Below are positions 11,303-23,043 of a stretch of 64,000 nt of DNA, in pieces (position 1 is the stretch's first letter; each line of letters opens with the position of its first letter). A model generated the notes under the pieces. That model searched no databases. It was given only the letters and a program-made list of their open reading frames with translations, and had not been told where the DNA came from. The stretch covers positions 620,001-684,000 of the forward strand of contig OX352764.1 in assembly GCA_947095585.1 (NCBI GenBank), given 5' to 3'. Source of the stretch: Nephrocerus scutellatus (taxonomy: Eukaryota > Arthropoda > Insecta > Diptera > Pipunculidae). Both the position numbers and the translations under genes were made by a program.

Positions 11303-11512
11303 TGGGCGCCATGGCTCAGTGAATAAGTACATAGACTTCTGAGCAGGAGGTTCAAGGTTCGAATCCCAGTAACACCACAAGTATTTTTCCCGGTCCCACC
11401 TCTCGGGAATGTCTGACAAACGTCCGAGAGTAATAACTTGTCACGGAAAGCTTCTCAATTCGTCGTTCGGATAGGGCATTCAATTGTAGGTCACTTCCAC
11501 CGGTCCGATTCG
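11303..11512 (+). mobile_element. tRNA-derived SINE, copy 1
   Basis: A pol III type 2 internal promoter is visible, with box A TGGCTCAGTGAA at 11312-11323 and box B GGTTCGAATCC at 11356-11366. A tRNA-unrelated body follows with GAATGTCTGACAAACGTCC, GAGTAATAACTTGTCACGGA and TTGTAGGTC. The same head-plus-body order is seen at 55008 and 13436 (inverted), and with a deletion at 41634. The 3' end runs straight into mitochondrial-like sequence at about 11513. Confidence 0.9.
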
Positions 11513-11705
11513 GGTGATTAGAATGTGTTGACATTTATTTTTAGTTTACTTCTCTAGAATATAAAGTTCTTAATACATCAAATACATAAGCTTGAATAAT
11601 AAATACAGCTGCTTGTAAAACTAATATAGCAATTTGGACAATTAATAAAATTAAAATTATAAATTAAGATATTGAAGGCCCTGTATTTCCTAAAAGTCCG
11701 AATAT
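11513..11705 (-). pseudogene. Nuclear mitochondrial insertion: atp6 3' end and cox3 start
   Basis: Read on the minus strand with the invertebrate mitochondrial code (AGA = Ser, ATA = Met), 11541-11702 gives LLGNTGPSMS, then an AT-rich hydrophobic stretch, then AYVFDVLSTLYSSEVN and TAA. This is the C-terminus of ATP synthase subunit 6. Six bases later, ATG at 11534 opens MSTHSNHP, the first eight residues of cytochrome oxidase subunit III, before similarity stops at about 11513. The gene order atp6-cox3 is that of insect mtDNA. One in-frame TAA lies after GPSMS, and several residues differ from a typical fly, so the copy is old or from a divergent source. Beyond 11705, to about 11790, the frame stays open under the mitochondrial code but is not recognisable as atp6. 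Confidence 0.88.
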
Positions 11706-11790
11706 TATTGTTATTATTATCACTCCTTTAAGTATTTGTCAGTCATTTCTGATACATCCTAGAATTACTCAAGTATTTTAATTTTATTTT

Positions 11791-13435
11791 TGATTATCAT
11801 CTCAATCTTGTACGTTGTACGATAAGATACAATGTATGTACCTTATTTAGCAGAGGTGATTGTGATAGTGAGCTAACAGAAAGAATTTCGATATCTTGCC
11901 CACTATAGTGAGTTTAAGTGAAAATAAAAGTTCATACTTGCTATGCCTTCTTCTTAACGTGTCGCGAAACTAAAGGAAATTCTAAAATGTTGAGTTGTCC
12001 TTCCTGTTGCGCGCACAGCCACCAAGTGCGTGATGGATTATCACAGAAACTGGTGGTGAAGCAAATATTAAACGATTTCTTTGGTCGCATCCCAGGATAC
12101 CATATTCAAGTTGTATTCAATGCCAAATCGATAAACCGCGACGAATTCGGTTTGTTTCCTAGTGTCTCGCAAAATGTCCTGCGACATTGTTTGAAAGGAT
12201 CGTACATAACGAGCAATGATTATTCTGAATGTTGCCCAATGGTGAGCCTGATCTGGCATGGTAATTCGAAATTACATGCAGGCCATTGGACAATTCTTTC
12301 GCCTCAGACTCGTCGAACATCACTTAGTATTTAATTATTTTCTTTGCAGGACGTTTTTTGTTCCGCTGATGTGGTGATGGCAGAGAGCAAACAATACGCG
12401 TTGTAAAGACCAACGAGGAGGCAACTGAGAAACCATAACTAACCATAAAAATTCTAGTTATTTACTCGTAAATTCGATCGGCAATGGATATGGATATGGG
12501 ACAAAACACAAAATGTGTCTGTGTTGGTGGCTGTGGCCAATTTCACTTTGCTTCTTGTATAGCGCGGACATAATATACATACTACTCGTACTCGCCGGGA
12601 AAGGCGAGCCAGCTGAACGCTCAAAATCAAATTGTCACAGCGTTCACGCTAAGTGTCCGTCCGTCCGTCCGTCCGGTCCCAGAAGGCAAATAGATTAAAA
12701 TGTTAAAACGCTTTGCAACGCTCGCTCTCGCTGTGGCATTAATGGTGATGTTTTAAATCAATTAGTTTTGTCGATACTGGCACTTTGTCAGCATTCGCCT
12801 CCTTTGAAATCGGAGATTTGGTGCGTAGGTACCTTCATCTATAATTCGTCCTGTGATTGTAATGTCGGCGGCGGTATCCTTTGCTGCACATATACAACAC
12901 GAACACAATAATCACACGAGTGTCATGGTGTTTTGCAAATTTCATTCTCAATTTACTTGCCAGAGCCGGAGCGCTACCGCCGGCCGAGCCAGTGGGAAAA
13001 AAACGTGGGCGTGTTACTTATCTCTCATTTTTTATTTGAACCTCCGGACGCTATTTTTTGTTCTCTCTGCCGCTTACTGCCTGCCTGCCTGCCTGTAGGA
13101 AATCTTTTATGTGAGCCGCTTAAGGCGACGGCGGCATAATCACCAATCATGCTACCGCATTGCAATTTTTGGTGCTTACTGTTGTTGTTGTTGTTGTTGC
13201 TGTTGTTGTTGTTAACAATAACACTCTAAAGCCCAATAAACAATGAAACGGCACATCTTTGTAATGATGTTCGTGGCGTTAGAGAGGAATTCTATTGATT
13301 ATAAATAATATATAACCTACACAAAATTAATATATAATGTAATACATGAATATAAGATGTAAATATTTAAATACACTCGTATATCATAATATTTGAAAAG
13401 ACAGATAGACAGTAGTCTCACTAGCTTCTCTCGAT
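11791..13435. other. Gene-free stretch with simple repeats
   Basis: It contains a (GTCC)n tract at 12655-12676, CTGCC repeats near 13078 and a (GTT)n/(GCT) tract at about 13179-13212. The 138-aa frame at 11918-12334 starts at GTG (first ATG at 11987) and has no recognised domain, so it is not called. Confidence 0.5.
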
Positions 13436-13643
13436 TATTTGTGTTGTGCGTGTTATTCTTTTGCACACAATTGAAAGGTATCTGCAATTTAAAGCCCTAT
13501 CCCAAAGGCAAATTAAGAAACTTTCCAGACAGTTATTACTCTCTGACATTCGCGAGATGTGTGACCGGGACATTTTTTTCTTGTGTTTCGAACCTCCCGC
13601 TCAGTAGTTCAACGCACTAACCACTAGAGCCACGCATCCACAA
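13436..13643 (-). mobile_element. tRNA-derived SINE, copy 5 (near full length)
   Basis: On the minus strand a head with TGGCTCTAGTGGTTAGTGCG and a degenerate box B (GGTTCGAAAC) is followed by the family body in inverted order on the plus strand: TTGTGTTGTGCGTG, TTTGCACACAA, TGCAATTTAAAGCC, AAATTAAGAAACTTTCC and AGTTATTACTCTC. It lacks about 12 bp of the body near 13545 relative to copy 1. Confidence 0.8.
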
Positions 13644-13739
13644 TACTCGTATATATAGGTAATGCTAAGTAAATTCTTAGCCAGCTACAAATTAGAGTCT
13701 TGAAAAGTGAAGAGTCTTGACAGATTAAATTAGTTAGCT

Positions 13740-15721
13740 TTGAGCCACCGTGCGCGTATTTCTGGTACGAGATAGTTCGCGCTCCTCTATTTTAATTGAG
13801 AAACCAATGTTGGATCTTCTACTCGCAGTCGTGGCCACAATGTACTTTGTTTTGCTCTCATTTATGTGCAGCCCCAGATTTCGTGCCACCCGCTTGATTT
13901 GGATAAACGCTTCCAGTACTGCACTTGGATTTCTACCAACGATGTCAATATCGTCTGCGTATAAGCCAGTATCTGGATGGGCATATAGAGGATTGTTCCT
14001 CTTCTCGTTACGTCAGAGTCTCGGATCACTTTCTCCAACGCCAGGTTGAAGAGGACACATGCCAGTCCATCCCCTTGTCGGAGCCCGTTATAGACGTTGG
14101 ATGGGCTTGATAGTGATTCGGATATTTTTACTTGGCCTACAACATTGGTTTGACCAGTACGTAGTCATGTCAGTTTTTTTGGGATGCCGAATTCGGTCAT
14201 CGCTTTACAAAGTTATACTCCGGCTATGCTATCAAAGGCGGCTTGAAAGTCTATAAAAAAGATGGTGTAATAAGTTTTGAAATTCTAGACATTTTTCATT
14301 CAACTGCCTAAGGGTGTAAATCTGATCAGTTGTTGATTTGCTTGGGATGAAGCCAAACTGGTATGGACCAATGTTGTATGGGGCTATCCTGTCTTGAAGG
14401 ATAGAGCAGAAAATCTTATACGTGGTACTTAACAACGTAATACCACGATAATTGCTACATGTTGTAGCAATTTCTTATGTATGGGGCACAGGACGCCTCT
14501 TCGCCAGTCTTCTGGCATCGCTAATTCCTCCCATACGTGCACTATTATTTCATGAAATGTTTGGAGTATTGTGGAGCCTCCTATTATAACCAGTTCCGCT
14601 GGGATCCCATCTAATTCCGGGGCCGTATTATTTTTAAGCCGATTTATCGCTCTGCTTACTTTTATCGTCTATGCTTGGTGGCGGCAGCATATGGTCTTCG
14701 GTCATTGGTGGAGCCTTCAATTCCTCAGTGAGCTGGCCATTTAGCAACTCATGAAAGTGCTTTTCCCATCGCTCTAAGATGCCTTTGAGATCAGCGATCA
14801 GATTATCCTCTTCGCCTCTGCAGCATGTGCAACGCGGTGTATATTGCGACATACCGCGAGCTCTTTGGTGGAACTTCCGCGCCTGGTGCGGTCCTCGCAC
14901 TCTGTACTGTTCTAGTTCACGGCAGAGATTTTTCTCCCAGGCTGCTTTCTTTCGCCGGGGAACTGTTTTTCGTATCTTCTGAGCTCCTTATATTCATCTT
15001 CGCGTGCACGCGCTCTATGAGATTGTTGCATTGCAACATTTTTACGTTAGTCGCTAGCTTACATTCGTCACTGAACCAGTCGTACCGATCTCTACGATAA
15101 TTGCTTAAAATGGAGTCAGCAGTACTAATGACGGGCGTGTCCATTTCTCTTCAACGCCCGATATCTCAAGTTTAAGGACCTTAGCTTGACGGTACTTGTT
15201 TCTGGTCTCTTCGTTGCGAGGGGCAGCCATGTTGACTCGTTTCTGAATCTTGCAACGACCAAATTATTGCTTGGTGCCTTCTCTGTGATTCGTTGTCCAT
15301 TGTCATTAGTGTTCTCGTGTAAGCTATGGGTGTCAGTGTACTGCCTGAATACTAGCTCCCTACCTATTTTGGCATTTATATCTCACAGATTGATTTTTAC
15401 ACCATACTGAGGACAGACATGGAGTTCCCGTTCGGCTGATTCAAAAAATTCTTCTTTTTCATCATCTGGGGAATCCTCTATAGGTGCGTGAACTTTTATG
15501 AGGCTTATGTTTTTAAATCTGCGCCGCACGCGAAGGGTACATAGCCGTTCATTTATTGATTTAAAGCCGATAACGCTGGGTTTCATTCTTTTGCTAACTA
15601 TAAACCCCATCCCGAGCATATTCTGAATTTTGTAAGACACCATTTCCGTTCGGATTGCTGTTGTGAAAGACATTATTGACGTACAGACCTCAAAATAGTA
15701 TCTTATTTTGGATGGTAACAA
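13740..15721 (-). mobile_element. RT family 2 copy 2: longest copy, endonuclease plus reverse transcriptase
   Basis: On the minus strand the 5' part (15383-15721) encodes an APE-type endonuclease segment with GMGFIVSKRMKPSVIGFKSI, NERLCTLRVRRRFKNISLI and KVHAPIEDSPDDEKEEF. The linker with ISTADSIL and DRYDWFSDECKLA follows (14917-15144), then LPPPSIDD (about 14670). RT fingers (IFCSILQDRIAP, FGFIPSKSTTDQIYTLRQL) lie at 14232-14435, and palm remnants with a YADDIDIVG-like stretch and HINESKTKYIV-like text lie at about 13800-13960. Frameshifts and stops are scattered through it. Its endonuclease resembles the domain annotated in many animals as craniofacial-development-protein-2-like, which comes from RTE-type LINEs. 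The clade is inferred, not proven. Confidence 0.87.
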
Positions 15722-17256
15722 GCAACTGGATGGTACCTACACAAATGATAAAAATTTACATCAGAGGTTCCTCCGAGAAGTTAAAACAAATAATGTAACT
15801 TTTTGGAGACAGTTTGTATTGCAGATACCTCAACCCGTTGACGAGCAAACGCAAAAATCTAATCAATTATCTACCTTGTTCTAAAAATCCTTTTAGTGAA
15901 ATTTTTTTTTAATCGGACTTCCAGTTCTTAAGTTAAGCTGAGAACATACATACCGCCGTTCTCAAGAAACGCTTTTTTTTTGCTTTCTTTGGGTCCAAAT
16001 TTCCCAAAACATGTTTTTGGGGTATTCCTTAAATTTTTGGGTTTTCTGAGTTATTTCGGTTTTTTTGGACCGAAGCAATAAAAGATATTAACGAAAATCA
16101 AAAAAAAAATCCTTTATTTTTTTTTGCGACAGCCCAAAATGGCAGCAACGAAGTAGCATTCGATTTCCTGTCAAACTTTCTATTGCACATCAGGAACAGA
16201 ATAACACACATTGCACCACATACACAATAGCAGCCATATACCCGAACATGTGCTTGTGTATGTGTATTGTTCGCACGCACTATAAATGAAAATAACGAGG
16301 AAAACTGCTCCGACATATAATGTATACTGAGCTGAGCTCTGTGCGATTAGATACGCGGAGGGAAGCCACCGCCTGGGCTTATTGGGTTAGGACCTCTGCA
16401 AGTGCCTATTGATACACAAAAAAGGAAAATATTTTCGTCCTGATGTCAAATGATTACTTTTAATGGATTTCAATCTGTGGAACGAATCGATTCACATTTC
16501 ACACTGACTGGTGGTGCTAACAGTGCTTCCTATTATACGATCGCTGCTAAGCACCGTAAAGAGTCCACATAAAGGCTCGTCGTCATCGTCATCGCTCTGG
16601 CTGTGGCTGTGTGACGATTTTCAACGCATTCTGATGCTCACACATAAATCTGCGTGATGTGTCAATTAACCCAAAAATATGTTTGTGAGAAGATTTTGGT
16701 AAATTGGGAATTTTATACGACACCGCACAGAGGGCGATAATCACTGCTGCGTCTCCAACAATCCATTGTAATTGAAAAATATAAAATTTTCATGATTTTT
16801 ATGATTTTTATAGCTTTTCATAGTGGCTTGTTATGTTTGAGAAGGACTGAGAGTACCAAACTGGATGACACCGCGGCTCGAAATCGGAACCGATGGAGAG
16901 ATTATTTGCGGCGGACCCCGCGGTTGTAGAGTCAAACATGAAATGATGATTGTGATGATGCTCTTCTAGATGTACATACATACATAATTACTATCCAACT
17001 TCAGCTTGGAAGACATCATAAGAATCATATCTGTCAATTTGAAAAATGTATCAACATAATAAGATCCGTTAATTTAATGCGTTTGTCACTTTTTCTTTAT
17101 TTAAAAAAATGCTTCTTAGAAAACTGGCCGAGCATACTTACAAACCCCACGTTTGTCCACTTGCTACGAACGAACGAAAACCCCAGACCCAAATACCTTT
17201 TTGTCGATTTTACACTGAGATTGGTAGAAAATTGGGTGCAAATTAAAAAGTACGTA
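15722..17256. other. Gene-free stretch
   Basis: It is AT-rich with homopolymer runs and scattered CTGTGG/GAGCT short repeats. No coding or element signature is recognised. Confidence 0.5.
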
Positions 17257-18369
17257 CAGTAGAGCATCGATTATATGAACGACTTTCAGGAAACATACTT
17301 TGAATTTCAATTTATCACGAACGCCTTGTAACCATTCATGTTTCACGCCAATGAGAAGCCAAGGTTAAGCTATCAGTGGCTCTGTAATCTTTAAAATAAT
17401 AATAAACGCAACTGTTGACTCGGAAACGACTGCCTGGCTTCAACGATTTAAATCAAGACACTGGAAAAGTGAGTTCTATATTCAAGGGAAAAACTATATG
17501 CTGATGCGTGATCGTTTTTAAGGATCATTTAAAAAGTATATTAGAGAAAAATGACACCATTTATAATGCAGACAAGAGTCAGGTTTTTTTTATTGCCGAC
17601 GAAGCCCTTAGTTCGCAAAGATGAAACTGCAGTAACTGGATGTAAGGCAACCAAGTCCCTAATAACAGCCATTGTTTGCGCCAACTATAATGGAAATCAC
17701 TGCTCCAGAGTTGCCGCTTTTAATATGGAAATTGTTGCAGAAACTGTTCAAAGTAATTCCTCTACAAAAGAAGGCCTGTAATAAACTAATCCCAGAAAAT
17801 TTTCCTCTAAAACCAACTGAACCCAAAGACAACGATATTCCAAACAAGACAGTTCTGACTTTAATAAAATTATTCAGGAAATCGAGGAGTGGCTGACTGT
17901 GATGTTACCAGATTCTGTCTGATGAAGAAAAATTTGGCCAGGTTATGGAGGATGACTCAAATTAACCGAGAACAAGCATGAAGATGACGTCCACATGAGA
18001 GACGACGGCGGACCATGATGTGGTTTGTCTTTGTTTTGAAACTGCACTGAGGTCGCTAGAGAAGCAGAAAAAGTCTGATGGTGTTCGGCTACTGAACTTA
18101 AGACGACTCTGAGAAACGATAAGCAGCCTCCAGCAAAAGACCGCATTTCAGATTTTTCTCAAAACGAAATTTTGGAGTGTGATTTTTTAATTTGTGTTAA
18201 TTTAGTTTAGTTTAGTTTGTTTGTAATTTGTTTCTCTACGAGTTAACGGCCACACCGGGTTCTGATTACTAATACTGCAGTATTCAATTCAATTGATATA
18301 TAGCAATATTGGAGGCTTGAGACAAAATCGATTAACCGGACACTAGTCCGAATAATTAATGCTCTACTG
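17257..18369 (+). mobile_element. Complete but dead pogo/Tigger-type DNA transposon with TA duplications
   Basis: The left terminus CAGTAGAGCATCGATTATAT (17257) and the right terminus ending ATAATTAATGCTCTACTG (18369) are inverted repeats. They are flanked by TA at 17255-17256 and 18370-18371, the target duplication of the Tc1/mariner-pogo superfamily. Inside, a broken transposase reads NADKS (first catalytic Asp context), LPTKPLVRKDETAVTGCKAT and AIVCANYNGNH at about 17565-17700, and NFPLKPTEPKDNDIPNKT at 17797-17850. Stops and frameshifts separate the pieces, and the N-terminal DNA-binding part is not recognisable. At 1.11 kb it is shorter than an intact element. Confidence 0.88.
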
Positions 18370-18654
18370 TAGATCATTCTGCCGCATTTTCCTAAAGTTA
18401 TAATAAAAATTAGAAACCGGGGTTTTCAGAGCCAAAATCATAAAAACCAAAAGAAATTAGCAATGTATCACAATTTATTTGTTTATTTATTTACAAATTT
18501 TTTCTCATAATCTAATCGTTAATCTTAAGCTTAGCTATCAACGACATCATAGTTTTATTTTTAAACTCAGATCCTATATTTAAATTAAAGGTTTGGGTAG
18601 AGTCTTTCCTACGGATTAAATTTTCATCACATTTATAGCACAATTCATAAATGA

Positions 18655-18800
18655 CAGTAGTGACTCGCTAATTCGAACTCTCGATAATCCGGACTCCTCA
18701 CTAATCCGGAAAGAAAATATGAAGGACCATAGCGATCTATAATCCAGACAAATTAAGTACCTACGCTATAATCCGGAAAGATATTTCAGGTTGCTTTTTG
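18655..18800 (+). mobile_element. Second pogo-like terminus remnant
   Basis: It begins CAGTAGTGACTCGCTAATTC and contains repeated ATAATCCGGA motifs at about 18683, 18702 and 18772, typical of Tigger-like terminal regions. No matching right terminus is found. Confidence 0.5.
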
Positions 18801-19148
18801 CACAAATTTAATGGAAGGAAATTCACAAGACAAGTGCCTTGACAATTTTCGGTTCATTTGCGAGATATTTCTACAGCGCAAGCTATGGATTATGGTGCAT
18901 GAATTTCAGTTTTTGATTGACTTTTTTGTCAGTATTTGCGCCAAACTTAACGCCAGTGTGGCTTAGATTAAAGTCTGTATTGTTTTTGATTAAGAAATCG
19001 TGAAAACCCGTTTTAAATTGTCAGGTTCGAATCTTCCCTAACTCTTTTCCGATTTTTTTTGCGATACACTGTTAATTGTGCAAATATACATACATAGGAA
19101 GATATGTAGGTACACATCATCATAACAAATTTTATACTTTACATACAA

Positions 19149-19265
19149 ACTAGTTGTTAACCCCGGCGTTACCTGGTACTCGCCTTCCCCCACCACCCAG
19201 ACACCGTTTAGACCCATCAAAAGCTAAAATAGCATAGGCGTTGTCTGGCTGCCCCTCACACCCTA
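19149..19265 (+). repeat. Dispersed repeat D, 5' fragment
   Basis: It begins ACTAGTTGTTAACCCCGGCG and includes ACACCGTTTAGACCCATCAA and GGCGTTGTCTGGCTG. The same phrases occur in the full copy at 60961-61430. Confidence 0.75.
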
Positions 19266-20278
19266 CTGACACATCTTTGCCTTTTTTTGAACTGAAGTAC
19301 TTACGGCTGTGATATTTGCGCTACTTCGACCGGAACTTTATCTCACTGGCACTGAAACATTAAACAGTGAATATGTTAACCCAAATTTATCCACTGTAGC
19401 ACGCACAGCCCGCCTGGTTGGAAGATGGTTACGACCGAAAATTGGAGTAAGCGCTCTTTAAGTTGCGACCACTGACTCAGAATTTCGGTAGTAATTTTTA
19501 AAACGTTGCATGTTCATGCATTTTATCACGATAAGAATGTAAACCTCGTCTGACGTTTTGACATTAACAGATCATAAAAAGAGTTTAAGGGTACGTTTGT
19601 CTTGATATACAAAATTGTTATGTCCCTATTGAAATACCCTTTAGAAAGATGAGAAGAACAGAGATTAGTGTTGCTATAGAAGCTATAGCTTCCTCAGAAG
19701 GCGGTTCCGTCATTAAGCGGCCATAATATGTCGTAATGCAGCGACTGTAAAAAGCGGTCGTCTTTATGGTGACAACAGATGTTAACTTAGAAGACGTAAA
19801 ACAGACCGCAGCATATTAGTGGCAGTGGAGAATATACCAGCAAGACATTACATTATTAGTATATTAGGAAGATGAGGAGTCATTAGAAGGAGGAGAGTAA
19901 CATGTTTCAAAATCTTGCTACGGAGGGTTCATATCAAATTTTAGTGACTCGCCATCTGCACTGCAACGAGGAGGTAATACTTTTGCTTGACACCAGTACT
20001 GTTTGCTCTTGAGATTATATAGAGCTTCATTATTTCGTACAAAATCAATTACAATTTAATAATTTCCGATAATCCAAATCGCGTTTGCACGCACATTTTT
20101 ATAATAAAATGTTCACCACTTCACATAAGAAAACGTTGAACTATTATTTGTCACCGCTATGACGCTATGAACCCTTCTGATTTGTATAGAAAACGTTTTA
20201 GTGACGTCGTCTACCGCTTTATTATAATTTTCCTTTTATTCGCGGAGTTGCAATTTGTGACACCGTGCCGCTAGTTTT

Positions 20279-20470
20279 TTAATTCTCTACATTACCTTCG
20301 CGTGCCAGTGGCTGGCTGGTCACATTTTGTGATAAACTTTTAACCCACTTCCCAAAGCCCGATTTTATTGAAAATTTGCACACATGTGTATTTCCGGTGA
20401 CAACACTTACTATTGAAATTTGGAAGTGATCGCTACCAAATTTTTTTAAAAAAGTACCCGATTTTTTTTT
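20279..20470 (-). repeat. Dispersed repeat G, copy 2
   Basis: The reverse complement contains AAAATCGGGCTTTGGGAAGTGG, a GTTAAAAGTTTATCACAAAATG-like run and CACATGTGTGCAAATTTTCA. This order is shared with 52040-52400. An 81-aa minus-strand frame through it is a by-product of the repeat. Confidence 0.6.
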
Positions 20471-21862
20471 ATGTTCGTTGCCGTTAAAGATCGATGTTAC
20501 GTTGAAATTCCTAAAAAGATTCAAGCACTTATCTACGCAGGAGCACTTTAACTACTGAGCTAAATGGGCTATAGCCCCGGGGCGCAAGCCTTGTGAGGGC
20601 GACAATTTTTATTAGTCTTGTATTTTTAAAGTGAAACTCTTTTGCGGAGGGGGCTTCAGTTTTCAAGCGTTACACTGTTATTGCACTGTTTTTACACTGT
20701 TGTGCCTCGCTTCCCACTTTTATGCCTCGTTTTCTATCGTTGTGTATACTGTGTTTGGGCAGTAATATGCAACATACACCAAACCAAAGAGGTTATGTCA
20801 CAAAAAAGCACAGATTGGTACCTCCACATTTATAAATTTTTTTGTTTTGTTAAACAATTTATAATATAATACAAATTATAGAAAAAACAATATACCGACA
20901 AATACAAAAATTAATTTAGATATAGAATATAATCAATCTGGTTATAAAGTATACCAATATACCTAGCTTGTAAGTTTCGTTGATATGTACTTACTAACAA
21001 CTAACCATGTTATTAGAATTTAAATGGAATAATAAATAATTGATTGAAAAACAACCAAACCAATCTTAAACATAAGTTCGCATTGCATGGTTCTAAATAT
21101 TTATAACAGTGCTTCTATGTTATAATCCGATACAAAAATTAAAATTAATTTGACTTTTATTTTTATTTAGCAAACAAATCAATTAAATTATGATTTGTTC
21201 ACTAATTAGACAGCTAAATATTTTGATGCAGTTTCCGCTTGCAATTCGCACACACACAGCTATACCTACCTAGATTGTATTCTTGTATGCATAGGCATAT
21301 GTACAGCGATTATTGATATTAATATCCAGTTGCCTTTGTAGGCCTTCCTCACTAACAGATAGGACATAGCTAGGCAAATACCTACCCTTTCCATTCACCC
21401 TGTACAGTTTCGTGTTTCGTTTAAGTAAACAGCACAACTGAAAGTCTACATACAACGACAACAGAACAGAACAAAAAAAACCGTTTTCCCCTTGTTTTGG
21501 TTTTGCTGCAGAAAACAACACAAAACAACCCCAGAATTGCTGTACTTTGTTTTCCAAAACACCAATTCAATTATGTCCACACACAACACAACACAGAACA
21601 ACAAAAAGACGAATCCAGATGCCAGATGTCTGCTACGTTCGACCGACCAATCCTGTTGAGTCTCCAATGGATCGTATTGTGTTCGAGAAATAAAAAGAGA
21701 AATAGAGTGGAATGGAGAGTTGAAAATGTGTAGCAATCGGAGAGGCGGAGTTTCCATTTAGCTAAGCCAACCGCATTGTAAGGCATGACAAGAAGTGTGT
21801 GTGTTTGTTATTCTTTTTGTTGAGAGTGCGCACTGTGAGTTTGGTTTGGAATCCATTTCGGG

Positions 21863-21895
21863 TATAAATAACTGCGGCCAGGGCGATTCTCATCT
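21863..21895 (+). promoter_or_regulatory. slp1 core promoter (TATA box and likely start)
   Basis: TATAAATA lies at 21863-21870 within GGTATAAATAACTGCGG. About 29 bp downstream, TTCTCATCTG at 21888-21897 partly fits the insect initiator (TCAKTY), suggesting transcription from A at 21892. That would give a 5' leader of about 144 nt before the slp1 ATG. The start site is inferred. Confidence 0.65.
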
Positions 21896-22035
21896 GTATC
21901 GAGTTGTCTTCTGTTCAACTAGGTTGTCAGTTTGTTAATCGTGTTGTGTACAAGAGACTATAGTGCAAGTGCTAGCATCTTATAATAGTAATTGATCTTT
22001 TGTGTTGTGTCATTTAAAAACTAGTAGTTGTCAAA

Positions 22036-23043
22036 ATGGTTCAGCAAATTAGCGGTTTGGAATTCAAGAGTAATTTTTCGATTGACGCTATTCTGTCGAA
22101 AAATACCCACCGGCGGCCATTAGATAATGCGGTGGCCCTGTGTCAACCCGTTTTGATGGAGAGCGTCAACATCAAGCAGGAGGTGGATGAGGAAATAATG
22201 AGGAATACCTACTCGGATGGGGAATTATCTTCGTGTGGCGACTTTGAGAATCCATCGCGTACCAGTACCCCAATGAGTAGCGCTGCCGATTCTCTGTCTT
22301 CTGGCGATGACAAAGTAGATGACCACAGTAGCAGCGACGGCGATGACATTGGTGAGGATGCCAACAAGAAGACATCATCAGCAGGCGGCGACGACGATGA
22401 CGACAAGAAGCCACCTTACAGCTACAATGCACTAATAATGATGGCCATCCAGGACAGTCCCGAGCAAAGGCTGACGCTGAACGGAATCTATCAGTACCTG
22501 ATGAGCAGGTTCCCCTACTTCAGGATGAATAAACGTGGCTGGCAAAACTCTATTCGTCACAACTTGAGCTTGAACAAATGCTTTACGAAAATTCCCCGCA
22601 GCTACGATGATCCCGGCAAGGGCAACTACTGGATCTTGGACCCAAGTGCAGAGGAAGTGTTCATTGGTGAGACGACTGGCAAATTGCGTAGAAAGAATCC
22701 AGGTGCAAGCCGATCGCGTCTTGCTGCCTACAGGCAAGCGATCTTTTCGCCCATCATTGGAGGATTCAATCCGGCGGCTCAACCACAGTTCCATGCCACC
22801 GGTCATCCATACAATGGCGGTTATATTGGAGCTGCAGCAGCAGCGGCCGCCGCACTCTACCAGCGTATGACTCCCAATGCGTACCCTGTGTCCGCCGCCG
22901 CTGGCGCCTATCCAGGTCATCACGCCGCACACCATCAGATGCAGTATAATGCCGCCGCTAACGCCGGTGGCTACCAAATGATGCCCACACCAGCCGACTT
23001 GTTCCATCGCATGCAATTCTTCGGGAAATTCCCCGCCAGCTAA
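22036..23043 (+). CDS. slp1: Sloppy paired 1: forkhead transcription factor (FoxG family)
   Basis: This single-exon gene encodes 335 aa. The ATG at 22036 sits in a good insect start context (TCAAAATGG). Residues 14-20 are FSIDAIL, an eh1 motif known to bind the Groucho corepressor. Residues about 86-124 are acidic and Ser-rich. The forkhead domain spans about 125-220 ([14 protein letters not shown], recognition helix [26 protein letters not shown], ending GKLRRK). A Slp-type SRSRLAA segment follows, then an Ala-rich run near 265-275 and a C-terminal ADLFHRMQF motif (320-328). In Drosophila, Slp1 is a nuclear pair-rule and segment-polarity repressor that helps maintain wingless and restrict engrailed. 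77 of 96 forkhead residues match slp2 in this window. slp1 rather than slp2 is inferred from its upstream position, shorter length and lack of polyQ. Confidence 0.96.
   Translation: MVQQISGLEFKSNFSIDAILSKNTHRRPLDNAVALCQPVLMESVNIKQEVDEEIMRNTYSDGELSSCGDFENPSRTSTPMSSAADSLSSGDDKVDDHSSSDGDDIGEDANKKTSSAGGDDDDDKKPPYSYNALIMMAIQDSPEQRLTLNGIYQYLMSRFPYFRMNKRGWQNSIRHNLSLNKCFTKIPRSYDDPGKGNYWILDPSAEEVFIGETTGKLRRKNPGASRSRLAAYRQAIFSPIIGGFNPAAQPQFHATGHPYNGGYIGAAAAAAAALYQRMTPNAYPVSAAAGAYPGHHAAHHQMQYNAAANAGGYQMMPTPADLFHRMQFFGKFPAS

Larger units (their letters stand above)
18801..21862. other. slp1 upstream flank, largely gene-free
   Basis: Apart from the D and G repeat fragments listed separately, nothing coding is recognised. 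It is expected, by analogy with Drosophila, to hold part of the slp control region, but no transcription-factor site is claimed. Confidence 0.4.

Noticed and set aside
11918..12334. 138-aa plus-strand frame
   Set aside because: It begins with GTG, has its first ATG 69 bp in, and shows no recognisable domain or splice structure.
18957..19033. tRNA-like boxes (TGGCTTAGATTA and GGTTCGAATCTTC)
   Set aside because: Box A is weak, the spacing of about 55 bp between boxes is too long for an intronless tRNA, and no acceptor or anticodon stem pairing or SINE body is visible.
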